Positions 32,155 to 41,084 of a stretch of 64,000 nucleotides of DNA are shown piece after piece. Origin of the DNA: Marasmitruncus massiliensis (GTDB lineage: Bacteria > Bacillota > Clostridia > Oscillospirales > Ruminococcaceae); assembly GCF_900186535.1 (NCBI RefSeq), contig NZ_FYDE01000001.1:1-64000 (forward strand), in the 5' to 3' direction. The translations under genes and the position numbers were made by a program. Each line of letters starts with the position of its first letter. Position 1 is the stretch's first letter. Below the pieces are notes generated by a model, which was given only the letters and a program-made list of their open reading frames with translations, did not search any database and was not told where the DNA came from.

Positions 32155-32216
32155 ATGGCATGCGGCGCCCGTTTTGCGGCGCCGCATGGCATGCGGCGCC
32201 CGTTTTGCGGCGCCGC
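32155..32216 (+). repeat. Duplicated 31-bp GC-rich hairpin after the binding-protein gene
   Basis: ATGGCATGCGGCGCCCGTTT and the next 11 bases occur twice in tandem without change (32155-32185, 32186-32216). Each copy forms a stem ATGCGGCGCC/GGCGCCGCAT with loop CGTTTTG. There is no T run, so an mRNA-stabilising or partial-termination role is more likely than full termination. Confidence 0.9.
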
Positions 32217-32278
32217 ATGCCGCAGGCAGGGCTTCCGGGCTAATCCGGGCTAAATGCGTTCATGTAAGGAGGATCACC

Positions 32279-33793
32279 GTGCCGCTGCAGTATGAAACCA
32301 TTGTGGAAATGAAAGGGATTACAAAAGTATTCCCGGGCGTGAAAGCGCTGACAGACGTGGACCTGGAAATAAAAGCCGGTGAGGTGCACGCGCTTGTCGG
32401 AGAAAATGGCGCAGGCAAATCCACAATCATTAAAATTCTTATGGGGGTCTATCCCAGAACCTCCGGAGAGATCTATCTGGAGGGCAAAAAGGTTGACATC
32501 AAGTCGCCGCTTCAGGCGCAGGCGCTGGGACTTGGCGCGGTCTATCAGGATGTAAACCTGGCGCAGCACCTTTCGGTGGCGGAAAACTTTTTTATGGGGC
32601 AGCTCCCTAAAACCCGGCTGGGATTGATCGATTACGCAAAAATTTACAGAGAAACAAAAGAAATCATGGACTCCATTGAGGTCCATGTCGACCCGAAGGC
32701 AATCCTGAGTACCCTTTCGGTGGCGCAGCAGGAAATGGTGGCAATCGGAAAGATTCTGCACCAGAAAGCGAAACTGGTTATATTCGACGAGCCGACCGCG
32801 CTGCTCACCAACGATGAAACAGAGCAGCTGTTCAAAATCATCTCCATGCTGAAACAGAAAAATGTCGCAATCATTTATATTTCTCACCGCATGGAAGAAA
32901 TTTTCCGCATCTGCGACAGGGCAACCGTCCTCAAAGACGGCGCAAAGGCAGGCACCGTCTATACAAAAGATACCAGCGAAGACGAGCTGATTTCTATGAT
33001 GGTCGGCCGCGACGTGGAGGACATGTACGGCATTGCGCATGCCGCTCCCGGCAAAACGGTGGTTTCCGTAAAAGGGCTGACGCGCTCCCCCGCCTTCCGG
33101 GATATCAGCTTTGACGTCCGGCAGGGTGAAATTTTCGGCATGTTCGGGCTTGTCGGTTCCGGGCGCACGGAAATTGTCCGCAGCATCTTCGGCGCGGACG
33201 CGAAAGAAAGCGGCACAGTCGGAATAGGCGGCAGGCCGGTGGATTTCCGTTCGCCCAGGCAGGCGATTGACGCCGGGGTTGCGCTGCTGCCCGAAGAGCG
33301 CAAAACACAGGGGCTGGCACTTGGGCTTTCCATTATGGAGAACACCAATATGGCGGCAATCAAAAAGATTTCCCGCTATGGGGTGATCAACAACCGCAAA
33401 GGGGTTGAGGTTGCGGAAAAATTCCGGGACATCCTGCACACAAAAACGCCGACCGTCCATCAGCTGGTCAAAAACCTCTCGGGCGGCAACCAGCAAAAAG
33501 TTGTAATCGCAAAATGGTTGGCCATGGGAAGCGACCTGTTCATTTTTGACGAGCCGACCGTCGGCGTGGATGTCGGAGCGAAAATGGAAATCTACCGGGT
33601 TTTTGAACAGCTGATCAGGGACGGGAAAACCATCATCATTATCTCTTCCTATCTGCCCGAGGTGATGGGGCTTGCAGACCGGCTGCTGATCATGTATGAA
33701 GGGCGGCAGATGGCGATCCTTGACCGGGCCGACTATCAGGAGGAGACGATCCTCAAACTTGCTTCCGGAATCAAACAGGAGGAACCAGCATGA
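32279..33793 (+). CDS. Ribose-type ABC transporter ATPase (RbsA/MglA family, double domain)
   Basis: It has 504 residues from GTG 32279, chosen for AAGGAGGATCACC directly upstream; the frame extends back through the hairpins without a ribosome-binding site. There are two fused ABC domains. The first has Walker A GENGAGKST (about 43), signature LSVAQQEMV and Walker B LVIFDEPT. The second has a degenerate Walker A (GLVGSGRTE), signature LSGGNQQKV and FIFDEPTVGVDVG. A degenerate second site is normal for this family. It powers import together with the permease at 33790. Confidence 0.95.
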   Translation: MPLQYETIVEMKGITKVFPGVKALTDVDLEIKAGEVHALVGENGAGKSTIIKILMGVYPRTSGEIYLEGKKVDIKSPLQAQALGLGAVYQDVNLAQHLSVAENFFMGQLPKTRLGLIDYAKIYRETKEIMDSIEVHVDPKAILSTLSVAQQEMVAIGKILHQKAKLVIFDEPTALLTNDETEQLFKIISMLKQKNVAIIYISHRMEEIFRICDRATVLKDGAKAGTVYTKDTSEDELISMMVGRDVEDMYGIAHAAPGKTVVSVKGLTRSPAFRDISFDVRQGEIFGMFGLVGSGRTEIVRSIFGADAKESGTVGIGGRPVDFRSPRQAIDAGVALLPEERKTQGLALGLSIMENTNMAAIKKISRYGVINNRKGVEVAEKFRDILHTKTPTVHQLVKNLSGGNQQKVVIAKWLAMGSDLFIFDEPTVGVDVGAKMEIYRVFEQLIRDGKTIIIISSYLPEVMGLADRLLIMYEGRQMAILDRADYQEETILKLASGIKQEEPA

Positions 33794-34752
33794 ATGAACT
33801 TGCACAGAAGAGTCGTAAAAAAATGCGTTTTATCAGCGGGGGGATGAAGACCGAGCTGTTTTTGACGGGGGTCTTATTCCTGCTGTTTCTTGTGTTCTCC
33901 TTATCATCAGAAGTATTTCTAACGGTCAACAACCTGAACGCCCTGATGCGGCAGACTTCCATCTACGGAATCGTGGCGATCGGAATGGTTTTTGTCATTA
34001 CCTCCAGCGGAATCGACCTCTCGGTCGGTTCGGTGATCGGGCTGTCCGGCGTGCTGATGGCGATGTGTGTCGTCCGCGGTATGCCCTTACTGATCTCCGC
34101 GCTGGTTTCCATTGCGGCCGGCTCGCTCGTCGGCCTGCTCAACGGCATCCTGGTGCATAATGGAAAGGTGCCTCCCTTTATCGCCACCATGGGGACGATG
34201 ACGGTTATCCGCGCGCTGATCATGCTGATTACCGGCGCTAAAATGATTTCCGGGCTTCCAAAAACATTTACGGGGATCGCGCAGATGGACATTCTGGGGT
34301 TTCCATTTCTCTTTATCGCCTGGGCGGTGGTCGTCGCAACCGCATGGTTCATCACCAGAAAAACGATTTTCGGGAGGAACATCTTTGCTCTGGGCAGCAA
34401 CAGAGAGGCGGCCAGGCTGAGCGGCATCAATATCCGCAGGACGACCTATGGCGTCTACATATTTTCCGCGGCCGTCTGCAGCATCGCAGGCGTACTGCTG
34501 ACTGCGCGGCTTGGAAACGGTGTGCCCACCGCGGGCGACGGATATGAGCTGGACGCGATCGCCGCGTCGGTCGTAGGCGGCGCAAGCCTGGACGGCGGCG
34601 AGGGCAGCGTAATCGGGACCGTTCTCGGCGCGATGATTATGGCGACCCTGCGGCAGGGCGGCACCCTATTGGGCGTTAATTCCTTTATTCTGGAAATCAT
34701 CATCGGTTCTCTGATTGTCATTGCGGTGTTACTGGATAAACTGAGAAAATAA
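33790..34752 (+). CDS. Ribose-type ABC transporter permease (RbsC family)
   Basis: The 320-residue protein has 8-10 membrane segments and RbsC signatures: GIDLSVGSVIGLSGV, NGILVHNGKVPPFIATMGTM, FALGSNREAARLSGINIRR, AIAASVVGGASLDGGEGSV and a final VLLDKLRK. The start overlaps the ATPase stop by four bases. Only one permease is encoded, so it would act as a homodimer. Confidence 0.95.
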   Translation: MNELAQKSRKKMRFISGGMKTELFLTGVLFLLFLVFSLSSEVFLTVNNLNALMRQTSIYGIVAIGMVFVITSSGIDLSVGSVIGLSGVLMAMCVVRGMPLLISALVSIAAGSLVGLLNGILVHNGKVPPFIATMGTMTVIRALIMLITGAKMISGLPKTFTGIAQMDILGFPFLFIAWAVVVATAWFITRKTIFGRNIFALGSNREAARLSGINIRRTTYGVYIFSAAVCSIAGVLLTARLGNGVPTAGDGYELDAIAASVVGGASLDGGEGSVIGTVLGAMIMATLRQGGTLLGVNSFILEIIIGSLIVIAVLLDKLRK

Positions 34753-34788
34753 CTTTTCCTTGATTTTGAATATATAGGGGGAACAGGC

Positions 34789-35769
34789 ATGATTTATAAA
34801 AAAGTCGCAAAAATCCAGGAGGAAATTTCAGCTATCGGAATCGGATGCTGGAATTTCGGGGGGGATTGGGACCATCCGGACGAACAGACCTCTATCCAAA
34901 TCATACACGCCGCGATCGACGCGGGGATCAACCTGTTCGATGTTGCGCCCGTTTACGGCTGGGGCAGGTCGGAAACCATTCTGGGGAAGGCGCTCAAAGA
35001 CGGGCAGCGGCAAAAAGTGCTAATTGCCTCAAAGTGCGGCCTCCTGTGGAACGACCGGCACGAGACAGCAAATAATCTGACAAAGGCCAGCCTCCTGCAG
35101 GAGATTGACAGAAGCCTTTCACGGCTTCAGACCGATTACATAGACATCTATCAGCTGCACTGGCCCGATCACGCGACTCCGATTGAGGAAACGGTGGAAG
35201 CGTTGGAAACCATCAAAAAGGCCGGGAAAATCCGGTATATCGGGCTGAGCAATTTTTCTCCCCGCGACACCGAAATTTTTATGTCGATGACGGAGATCCA
35301 TTGCCAGCAGTCGCTTTACAATATGCTTGAAAGAAATACGGACAGTTACCACGGCATTCCGCTGGAATATCAGACAGAAAAAGAAATACTGCCGATGGTA
35401 AAGAAATACGGTCAGGCCTTCCTTCCCTACAGTCCGCTTTTCCAGGGTCTGCTCACAGGAAGGTTCACCCATGGGCGCAACTTCTCGGAAAAGGACATCC
35501 GCAATGAAAACCCCAAACTGTCCGGATTGGCTTTTGATACCTATTATGGTGCCACGCTCCGGCTCTCCGATATCTGTAAAGAAATCGACAGGCCTATGAG
35601 CGAGCTTGCGCTCAACTGGCTGCGGCAGAAACCGGAAGTCACCTCCATTATTGGCGGCGCTTCCTCCCTGTCACAGCTTGAAAAAAATCTGCATTCCCTC
35701 AGCTGGGATATTCCCGTACCTGTGATGGCGGAAATTGACGATATCCTGAAACCGTTTGAAAATCTGTGA
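34789..35769 (+). CDS. Aldo/keto reductase, sugar-cluster member
   Basis: It has 326 residues. Catalytic residues: Asp/Tyr in INLFDVAPVYGWG, Lys in IASKCGLLW, His in IYQLHWPDH. It belongs to the YghZ/IolS-like group active on sugars and inositols. GGGGGAACAGGC precedes the ATG. Its place between the importer and the kinase suggests it interconverts an aldose with a ketose derivative or polyol before phosphorylation. Confidence 0.9.
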   Translation: MIYKKVAKIQEEISAIGIGCWNFGGDWDHPDEQTSIQIIHAAIDAGINLFDVAPVYGWGRSETILGKALKDGQRQKVLIASKCGLLWNDRHETANNLTKASLLQEIDRSLSRLQTDYIDIYQLHWPDHATPIEETVEALETIKKAGKIRYIGLSNFSPRDTEIFMSMTEIHCQQSLYNMLERNTDSYHGIPLEYQTEKEILPMVKKYGQAFLPYSPLFQGLLTGRFTHGRNFSEKDIRNENPKLSGLAFDTYYGATLRLSDICKEIDRPMSELALNWLRQKPEVTSIIGGASSLSQLEKNLHSLSWDIPVPVMAEIDDILKPFENL

Positions 35770-35784
35770 TAAAGCAGGTGTACT

Positions 35785-37302
35785 ATGTGCAAGTATCTGA
35801 TTGCTCACGACCTGGGCACATCCGGCAATAAAGCGACCCTCTTTGCAGAGGACGGGAGACTGGTCAAAAGCGTCACGCATTCCTACGGCACGCATTTTTA
35901 TAACGGAAACTGGGCGGAGCAGGACCCGCTTGACTGGTGGAAGGCGGTATGCGCCTGCAATCACCGGCTGCTCGACGGGATTGACAAAACCATGGTGGCG
36001 GGCGTGGCTTTCAGCGGACAGATGATGGGATGCGTTCCCGTCGAAAAAAACGGGGAACTGCTGCGCAGCGCCATCATCTGGGCAGACCAGCGCAGTGTCG
36101 TACAGGAGCGGAAACTCCGGAATCAAATCGACGAATTAGCGTTCTACCACATTGTGGGGCATAAAATCAGCGCCTCCTACAGCCTCGAAAAGCTGATGTG
36201 GATTCGTGACAACCAGCCGGAGCTTTTTAAGCAGATTCATAAGATGCTGCTGCCCAAGGATTACATCATCTACCGCCTGACGGGGGAATACGTCACCGAT
36301 TATTCCGACGCTTCGGGAACCAATGCATTTGACCTGCTCAAACTGCGGTGGTCGGATGAAATCCTGCAGGCCGCCGGAATCGACCCCGGTATGCTGCCGA
36401 ATACTTACCCCTCCACCCATATTGCCGGGGCTGTTTCCCGGCAGGTAGCCGAGGAGTGCGGGCTTGCAGCGGGTACCAGAATTGTGATCGGCGGCGGGGA
36501 CGGTGTCTGCGCGTCTGTCGGCGCGGCTTCCGTCACCGAAAATGTCGCTTACAATTACCTCGGCTCCTCCTCCTGGATCGCCTATACGGCAAAACAGCCG
36601 GTTTTTGACCCGCAGATGCGCACCTTCAACTGGGCGCATCTTGTCCCCGGCCTCTATTCGCCCACCGGGACCATGCAGGCGGCGGGAAATTCGCTGCACT
36701 TTATGAAGGAGCTTTTTAAGGACGGACTGTCCGGGGCGGCAAAAGAGCGGGGAAGCGGCGTCTATCAGCTGATAGACGAACTGATTGCGGCCTCCCCTCC
36801 CGGCGCGAACGGGCTGCTCTATCTCCCCTACCTGCTTGGCGAGCGCAGCCCGCGCTGGGACCCGGACGCGCGCGGCGCGTTCATCGGGCTGAAAATGGAG
36901 CATACCAAAGCGGATCTGCTGCGCGCCACGGTGGAAGGGGTGCTTATGAATCTCGACATCATCCTGAACATCTTCCGCCGGGAGGCCGACATCACTTCCG
37001 TCAACATCATCGGCGGGCTTGCGAAGGGCGCTCCGGTAAGAAAAATGCTGGCGGACATTTATGGGATTCCCGCCTGCAGGCTGAATTATCTGGAAGAGGC
37101 AACCTCAATCGGCGCCGCGGTGACCGCAGGCGTGGGGACCGGCGTGCTGAAAGACTTTCAGGAAATCCATCGGTTTATCCGCGAAGAAGAATGGGTTGAA
37201 CCGGATGATAACATGCACGCAAAATACGAACAGACCAAACAACTATTTGATGACAGCTATTTCGCCCTGCGGGACATTTTTGCCCGGCTGGCGGAAGTTT
37301 AG
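35785..37302 (+). CDS. FGGY-family carbohydrate kinase, xylulokinase-like
   Basis: It has 505 residues. The N-terminal ATPase motif is AHDLGTSGNKATLF, the substrate region WAEQDPLDWW with later VAFSGQMMG, the second-domain phosphate loop GGGDGVCASVGA, and the FGGY signature zone LPYLLGERSPRWDPDARGAF. The overall layout is that of xylulokinase (about 490-510 residues). It phosphorylates a ketose or deoxy sugar delivered by the importer. The DeoC-type aldolase gene follows 11 bases later. Confidence 0.9.
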   Translation: MCKYLIAHDLGTSGNKATLFAEDGRLVKSVTHSYGTHFYNGNWAEQDPLDWWKAVCACNHRLLDGIDKTMVAGVAFSGQMMGCVPVEKNGELLRSAIIWADQRSVVQERKLRNQIDELAFYHIVGHKISASYSLEKLMWIRDNQPELFKQIHKMLLPKDYIIYRLTGEYVTDYSDASGTNAFDLLKLRWSDEILQAAGIDPGMLPNTYPSTHIAGAVSRQVAEECGLAAGTRIVIGGGDGVCASVGAASVTENVAYNYLGSSSWIAYTAKQPVFDPQMRTFNWAHLVPGLYSPTGTMQAAGNSLHFMKELFKDGLSGAAKERGSGVYQLIDELIAASPPGANGLLYLPYLLGERSPRWDPDARGAFIGLKMEHTKADLLRATVEGVLMNLDIILNIFRREADITSVNIIGGLAKGAPVRKMLADIYGIPACRLNYLEEATSIGAAVTAGVGTGVLKDFQEIHRFIREEEWVEPDDNMHAKYEQTKQLFDDSYFALRDIFARLAEV

Positions 37303-37313
37303 GAGGATATTTT

Positions 37314-37997
37314 ATGCAACTGACCCTTGAACAACTGGCAGGCATGATTGACCAGACACTTCTCAAGCCCTATGTATCCAATCAGGATTTAAGACTCCAC
37401 TGCGAGGAAGCGGCTGCCCACCATTTTAAAACGGTGGCCATCAACAACGCCGTCGTCCCCTATTGCAGCAGGATTCTGGAGGGAAGCGGCGTGCTCTGTG
37501 ACGCGGCGGTCAGCTTTCCGCTCGGGCAGTGCACCGTGGAAACTAAGGTCTTTGAAACCATCGACGTTATTGCAAAAGGAGCCGGCGAGGTGGATTATGT
37601 GGTCAACCTGGTGGAGGTAAAGAATCAAAACTGGGCTTATGTGGAGGATGAGATGCGCCGGATTGTGGAGGCTTGCAGCCAGCGCGGCGTTACCTCCAAA
37701 GTAATATTCGAAAACTGTTATTTGACGGATGATGAAAAGAAGAAGCTTTGTGAAATCGCGCTCAGGGTAAAGCCTGCCTTCATCAAAACTTCTACCGGAT
37801 TCGGTACCGGCGGCGCGACGCTGGAGGATGTCAGACTGATGAAGTCCTGTGTCGGCGATGCGATCCGGATTAAAGCGGCGGGCGGTGTCCGCACCGCCGG
37901 GCAGGCGCTGGCCATGATCGAAGCCGGCGCCGGCAGAATCGGAACCAGCCAGGGCGTCCAGATTCTGGAGCAATATCGGAGCTTGCTTGCCAAGTAA
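37314..37997 (+). CDS. deoC: DeoC-family aldolase (deoxyribose-phosphate aldolase-like)
   Basis: The 227-residue class I aldolase has Schiff-base Lys158 in FIKTSTGFG, Asp94 in DYVVN and Lys187 in IRIKAAGGVR, the catalytic set of DeoC. The usual CV-x-P segment near the N-terminus is altered (VAINNAVVPY) and FPLG reads SFPLGQ, so the substrate may differ from 2-deoxyribose 5-phosphate. AGGAGG precedes the ATG. With the kinase upstream it completes an import-phosphorylate-cleave route giving glyceraldehyde 3-phosphate and a short aldehyde, if it behaves as DeoC. Confidence 0.85.
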   Translation: MQLTLEQLAGMIDQTLLKPYVSNQDLRLHCEEAAAHHFKTVAINNAVVPYCSRILEGSGVLCDAAVSFPLGQCTVETKVFETIDVIAKGAGEVDYVVNLVEVKNQNWAYVEDEMRRIVEACSQRGVTSKVIFENCYLTDDEKKKLCEIALRVKPAFIKTSTGFGTGGATLEDVRLMKSCVGDAIRIKAAGGVRTAGQALAMIEAGAGRIGTSQGVQILEQYRSLLAK

Positions 37998-38020
37998 TCG
38001 CAATCATACATAAACAGCGG

Positions 38021-38051
38021 GGTCGCCTAATCAGGCGGCTTTTCTGTTTTT
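38021..38051 (+). terminator. Probable terminator after the aldolase
   Basis: GTCGCCT-AATC-AGGCGGC followed by TTTTCTGTTTTTT. Confidence 0.65.
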
Positions 38052-38147
38052 TCCCCTGTCAGGAAGATGCAGGGGATTAAAAAAAGATTGCATCTTTTTC
38101 CCAAAGCCTATAAAATAGGAATCACTTAATCTGTAAGGAGATGCGAA

Positions 38148-38798
38148 ATGGTCGAGGGTGTTATTCTTGATATGGACGGCCTGATGTTCGACACGGAGCG
38201 TCTTTGGGACGAAGTCTGGGAAGACACCGGTCGTACATATGGCATTGATGCCGGCAAAGAATTTAATAAACGCACCCGCGGAACCAATGAGGCGGGCGCG
38301 CGGGAAGTTTTTCTCGAGTTATTCGGCGCAGGCGGGATTGACTATGAGGAACTGCAGGAGCGTTGTTTTGCGCGTCTGGAGGAGGAACTGGAACGGCATA
38401 TCCCGGTGAAACCGGGGCTGTATGAGCTGTTGGACGCCCTGAAAGGGCGGGATATCCCTATGGCTGTCGCCAGTTCCACCCATCGGAAGATGGTTCTGCG
38501 TAACCTGGAACTTGCGGGAATCACGTCTTACTTTGCCGCTATCATCACCGGCGACATGGTAAAGTCCGGCAAGCCCGCGCCCGACATCTTTTTGGCGGCC
38601 GCCAAAGCCATCGGCAGAGAGCCGGAGCGCTGCCTTGTTCTGGAGGACAGCTCTAACGGAATCCGCGCGGCGGCAGCCGCAGGCTGCCTTTCCGTCATGG
38701 TGCCGGATCTGGACCCGCCCACCCCCGAGCTTGCCCGGCTTTATACCGTGCGGGCAGACAGCCTCAAGCAGGTGATTGATCTGCTGGATGCGCTCTGA
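38148..38798 (+). CDS. HAD-superfamily phosphatase, beta-phosphoglucomutase-like
   Basis: It has 216 residues. Motif I ILDMDGLMFDTE (the nucleophile Asp and general acid Asp), motif II in VASSTH, motif III Lys in GKPAPDIF, and motif IV VLEDSSNGIRAA are all present. The cap is the alpha-helical C1 type of the YcjU/PgmB group. AAGGAG lies upstream. It probably dephosphorylates a sugar phosphate, possibly relieving phosphosugar build-up from the neighbouring kinase. It is separate from the aldolase operon by a terminator. Confidence 0.85.
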   Translation: MVEGVILDMDGLMFDTERLWDEVWEDTGRTYGIDAGKEFNKRTRGTNEAGAREVFLELFGAGGIDYEELQERCFARLEEELERHIPVKPGLYELLDALKGRDIPMAVASSTHRKMVLRNLELAGITSYFAAIITGDMVKSGKPAPDIFLAAAKAIGREPERCLVLEDSSNGIRAAAAAGCLSVMVPDLDPPTPELARLYTVRADSLKQVIDLLDAL

Positions 38799-38807
38799 AA
38801 ATGCATG

Positions 38808-38845
38808 AAAACAGCCGGGTCACATATGTGACCCGGCTGTTTTTG
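38808..38845. terminator. Bidirectional terminator between convergent units
   Basis: AAAACAGCCGGGTCACAT with its perfect complement ATGTGACCCGGCTGTTTT: an 18-bp stem flanked by A and T runs. Confidence 0.95.
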
Positions 38846-38869
38846 TGTGCCGGACAGGCCGGCATATTT

Positions 38870-39355
38870 TTATTTCCGCACTTTTTTGAAGCATACTTCG
38901 CAGATATCGTCGCCTTTGGCAATTGTTTTTCCAAGGCTGAACTCGAAATCCGGGAACTGGCTGGCAATGCCGCGGTCACCGTCCATGGCAATATCGCAAA
39001 GCTTTGCGATTTTTTCCTCATCGTTGGTCAGCTTTCTCCATGCGGAAACCAGCGGGCAGTAGTGGAACTCGATCTTCATCGCTTCCGGTTTGGCATCCAC
39101 ATCCATCTCAAAGATGTCCTGCACGTTCTGGTTTGCGAACTCCTTGGAAAAGGCGACGAGATCGTCAGTCGGGGTATATTTGCTTTTGCCGTGAAAACAG
39201 CCGCAGCCCTGAATGGCGGCGCGGGCGAAATCGTAATTCAGTCCGCGTTTGAGCCCCTCTTCCACCAGGTAATAGAACCAGGTGGCTCTATGTTCAATTG
39301 CGTCACGCAGGTCTTTGATATGCTGGCCTTTGTCGGTTGGGTTGTTCTTAATCAT
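38870..39355 (-). CDS. L-2-amino-thiazoline-4-carboxylate hydrolase-family protein
   Basis: The 161-residue protein starts at ATG 39355 with AAAGGAG upstream. Features of the ATC-hydrolase family are DLRDAIEHRATWFYYL, GCGCFHGKSKY, an IEFHYCPLVSAWRKL segment and the C-terminal FEFSLGKTIAKGDDICEV. The name-giving enzyme opens a thiazoline ring on the way to L-cysteine, but most family members are uncharacterised and lie beside regulators or catabolic genes, as here. It is the last gene of the Dha unit, 13 bases after the DhaR-like gene. True substrate is uncertain. Confidence 0.7.
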   Translation of the reverse strand: MIKNNPTDKGQHIKDLRDAIEHRATWFYYLVEEGLKRGLNYDFARAAIQGCGCFHGKSKYTPTDDLVAFSKEFANQNVQDIFEMDVDAKPEAMKIEFHYCPLVSAWRKLTNDEEKIAKLCDIAMDGDRGIASQFPDFEFSLGKTIAKGDDICEVCFKKVRK

Positions 39356-39368
39356 AGTAAGTACTCCT

Positions 39369-41060
39369 TTACAAATCATACTCTTTTATTTTTCGGTAGA
39401 GGGTTGCGCGGCCGATTTTCAAAATCCGCGCTATCTCATCCTTATTTTGGTTGGTCTGGAGCAGGTGGCGGATATGTTCCCGCTCCAGTTCACTCAGCGG
39501 CTGACGATAAGATTCGTCGTTCTGCCGTTTTAGTTTCAGCTCCGCCACATCACTCTGCCGGATTTCCCCATCACAGACGGCGGCCAGACGGTCGATGACC
39601 AGTTCCGCTTCCCGCAGATTGTTCGGCCATTGATAATGCAGCAGGCTTTCCATTGCCTGCTCGTGGATTTGCAGGCCAGGTTTCCCGTACCGTTCACCGT
39701 AAAGGCGGGCACGTTCTTCCAGCAGCTGACGGAGCCGCACACTGTCCGCGCGCAGCGGCGGAACCGTCAGCGCCGCGCAGGAGATACCGTAGTACAGCTT
39801 GTCCCACAGCTGGCCTTTGCTTACCATCTTCTCCGGATCCTCGGCGGTAGAGAACAGCATCCGTATATCCAAAAAAACTTCAAACCCGCTTTTATGCCGC
39901 AGCGTGCGTGTCTGGAGGAAGGCGGCAAGCTGTTTTTGCAGATAGAGCGGCAGCCGCTCGACATGGTGGAAAAACAGCGTGCTCTTATGCGCCGCCTGCA
40001 GCCTGCCCAGCTCGCCGAAGAGGAATTCCTCCTGCCCGGCGTGGTAGGGCCAACCGCAGTCTACCGATACCATCGGCATCTGGCTGCGGTTGGAGAACTC
40101 GTGGATACACTGGGCAAGAAGACGCTTTCCTGTGCCTTCTTCCCCCTGAATCAAAATGCTTTCCTCCGTCATGGCCAGCCGTTTGGCTCTGCGCACCAGT
40201 TCGCCGGAGAAAACATGGCCCGCTGTCTGGGCGAACGAAGCGGCAGGGTGCTGGGCGGAAAGCTCCTCCCAGTCCTGATTTGCGCTGCTCACCGGCCGGA
40301 ACAGGAACAGCATCCCGTTGCGGTTTCCGTTGATGCTGATGTTGCTGCAGGAGACAAATCCGCAGAACAGCTGGCCCGTTTCTCCCATATAGACCATCTT
40401 GTCCCGCACGTCAACTGAGTTTGTCAGAAAGTCAAGGATGACTTTGTGCGGAATCACCTGCGAAATCATTTCTCCGCAGCAGTCCTCCCGGATGTCAAAA
40501 TACTTGGGGAACTGCCGGTTATAGTAAGCAATGCGCCCGAGGTCATCGGTGGAAACAATCGCGTCCGCGATGGAATCCATCAGTACCTCACGCTCCCGCC
40601 GGGCAATGTTCAGGGTGTTGTAGTCATCGCGGTTGCGGATTTTGCTGGTGAGCAGCGCGGACATATTTTCCACAAACGCAATTGAGTTCCGGACATCCTT
40701 AAAAATGACAGGCACCTTCTGCTTGGGCAGCACCAGCGCGATTGCACCGACGACGACCTCGTTATAGAAGATGGGCACACCGATGATGCCCGCCATCTCA
40801 CATTCGTAGAACTCCGGACAGTTTTTGCAGGCGGCGAAGGTGGTGCGGTCATCAATCGCCACTGTTTCCCCGCTGAGGATGACTCTGCCCACGATAGATG
40901 TGCGGCTGATCAGCGTGAATTTATCAAAATACCGGCAGGTATTGCTGACTGTTTTTAAGTTGTTGTCGACAATCAGGACATCCACGTCCAGCGTTTTGGA
41001 AATCACTTCCGAAAATTTGTCGGCGTCACTTTTGATCTCCGCAAGCAGCATGTTCCGCAC
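39369..41060 (-). CDS. dhaR: DhaR-like AAA+ transcription activator without GAFTGA loop
   Basis: It has 563 residues: a GAF-like sensor (about 1-150) with a Cys-rich CKNCPEFYEC patch, a PAS domain (about 155-265), an AAA+ domain (about 300-480; Walker A GEEGTGKR) and a C-terminal Fis-type helix-turn-helix (KDEIARILKIGRATLYRKI). Where sigma-54 activators have GAFTGA, this has FLFGELGRLQAAHKSTLFF, so it probably does not contact sigma-54. E. coli DhaR, which activates a sigma-70 promoter and is switched by DhaK and DhaL, is the model. Here it is encoded directly after dhaL. Confidence 0.8.
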   Translation of the reverse strand: MRNMLLAEIKSDADKFSEVISKTLDVDVLIVDNNLKTVSNTCRYFDKFTLISRTSIVGRVILSGETVAIDDRTTFAACKNCPEFYECEMAGIIGVPIFYNEVVVGAIALVLPKQKVPVIFKDVRNSIAFVENMSALLTSKIRNRDDYNTLNIARREREVLMDSIADAIVSTDDLGRIAYYNRQFPKYFDIREDCCGEMISQVIPHKVILDFLTNSVDVRDKMVYMGETGQLFCGFVSCSNISINGNRNGMLFLFRPVSSANQDWEELSAQHPAASFAQTAGHVFSGELVRRAKRLAMTEESILIQGEEGTGKRLLAQCIHEFSNRSQMPMVSVDCGWPYHAGQEEFLFGELGRLQAAHKSTLFFHHVERLPLYLQKQLAAFLQTRTLRHKSGFEVFLDIRMLFSTAEDPEKMVSKGQLWDKLYYGISCAALTVPPLRADSVRLRQLLEERARLYGERYGKPGLQIHEQAMESLLHYQWPNNLREAELVIDRLAAVCDGEIRQSDVAELKLKRQNDESYRQPLSELEREHIRHLLQTNQNKDEIARILKIGRATLYRKIKEYDL

Positions 41061-41084
41061 CTTCTTTCACCCCGGCCGGGATTC

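Noticed and set aside
31110-32192. Long minus-strand frames opposite the sugar-binding protein and ATPase genes
   Set aside because: They mirror GC-rich codon bias of the plus-strand genes, lack start signals, and show no protein family features.
31059-37997. AI-2 (Lsr) uptake and processing operon
   Set aside because: Ribose-type ABC, FGGY kinase and DeoC-like aldolase recall lsrACDB-lsrK-lsrF, but there is only one permease, the aldolase is 227 residues with a standard DeoC active site, no LsrG or LsrR is present, and the regulator is LacI type.
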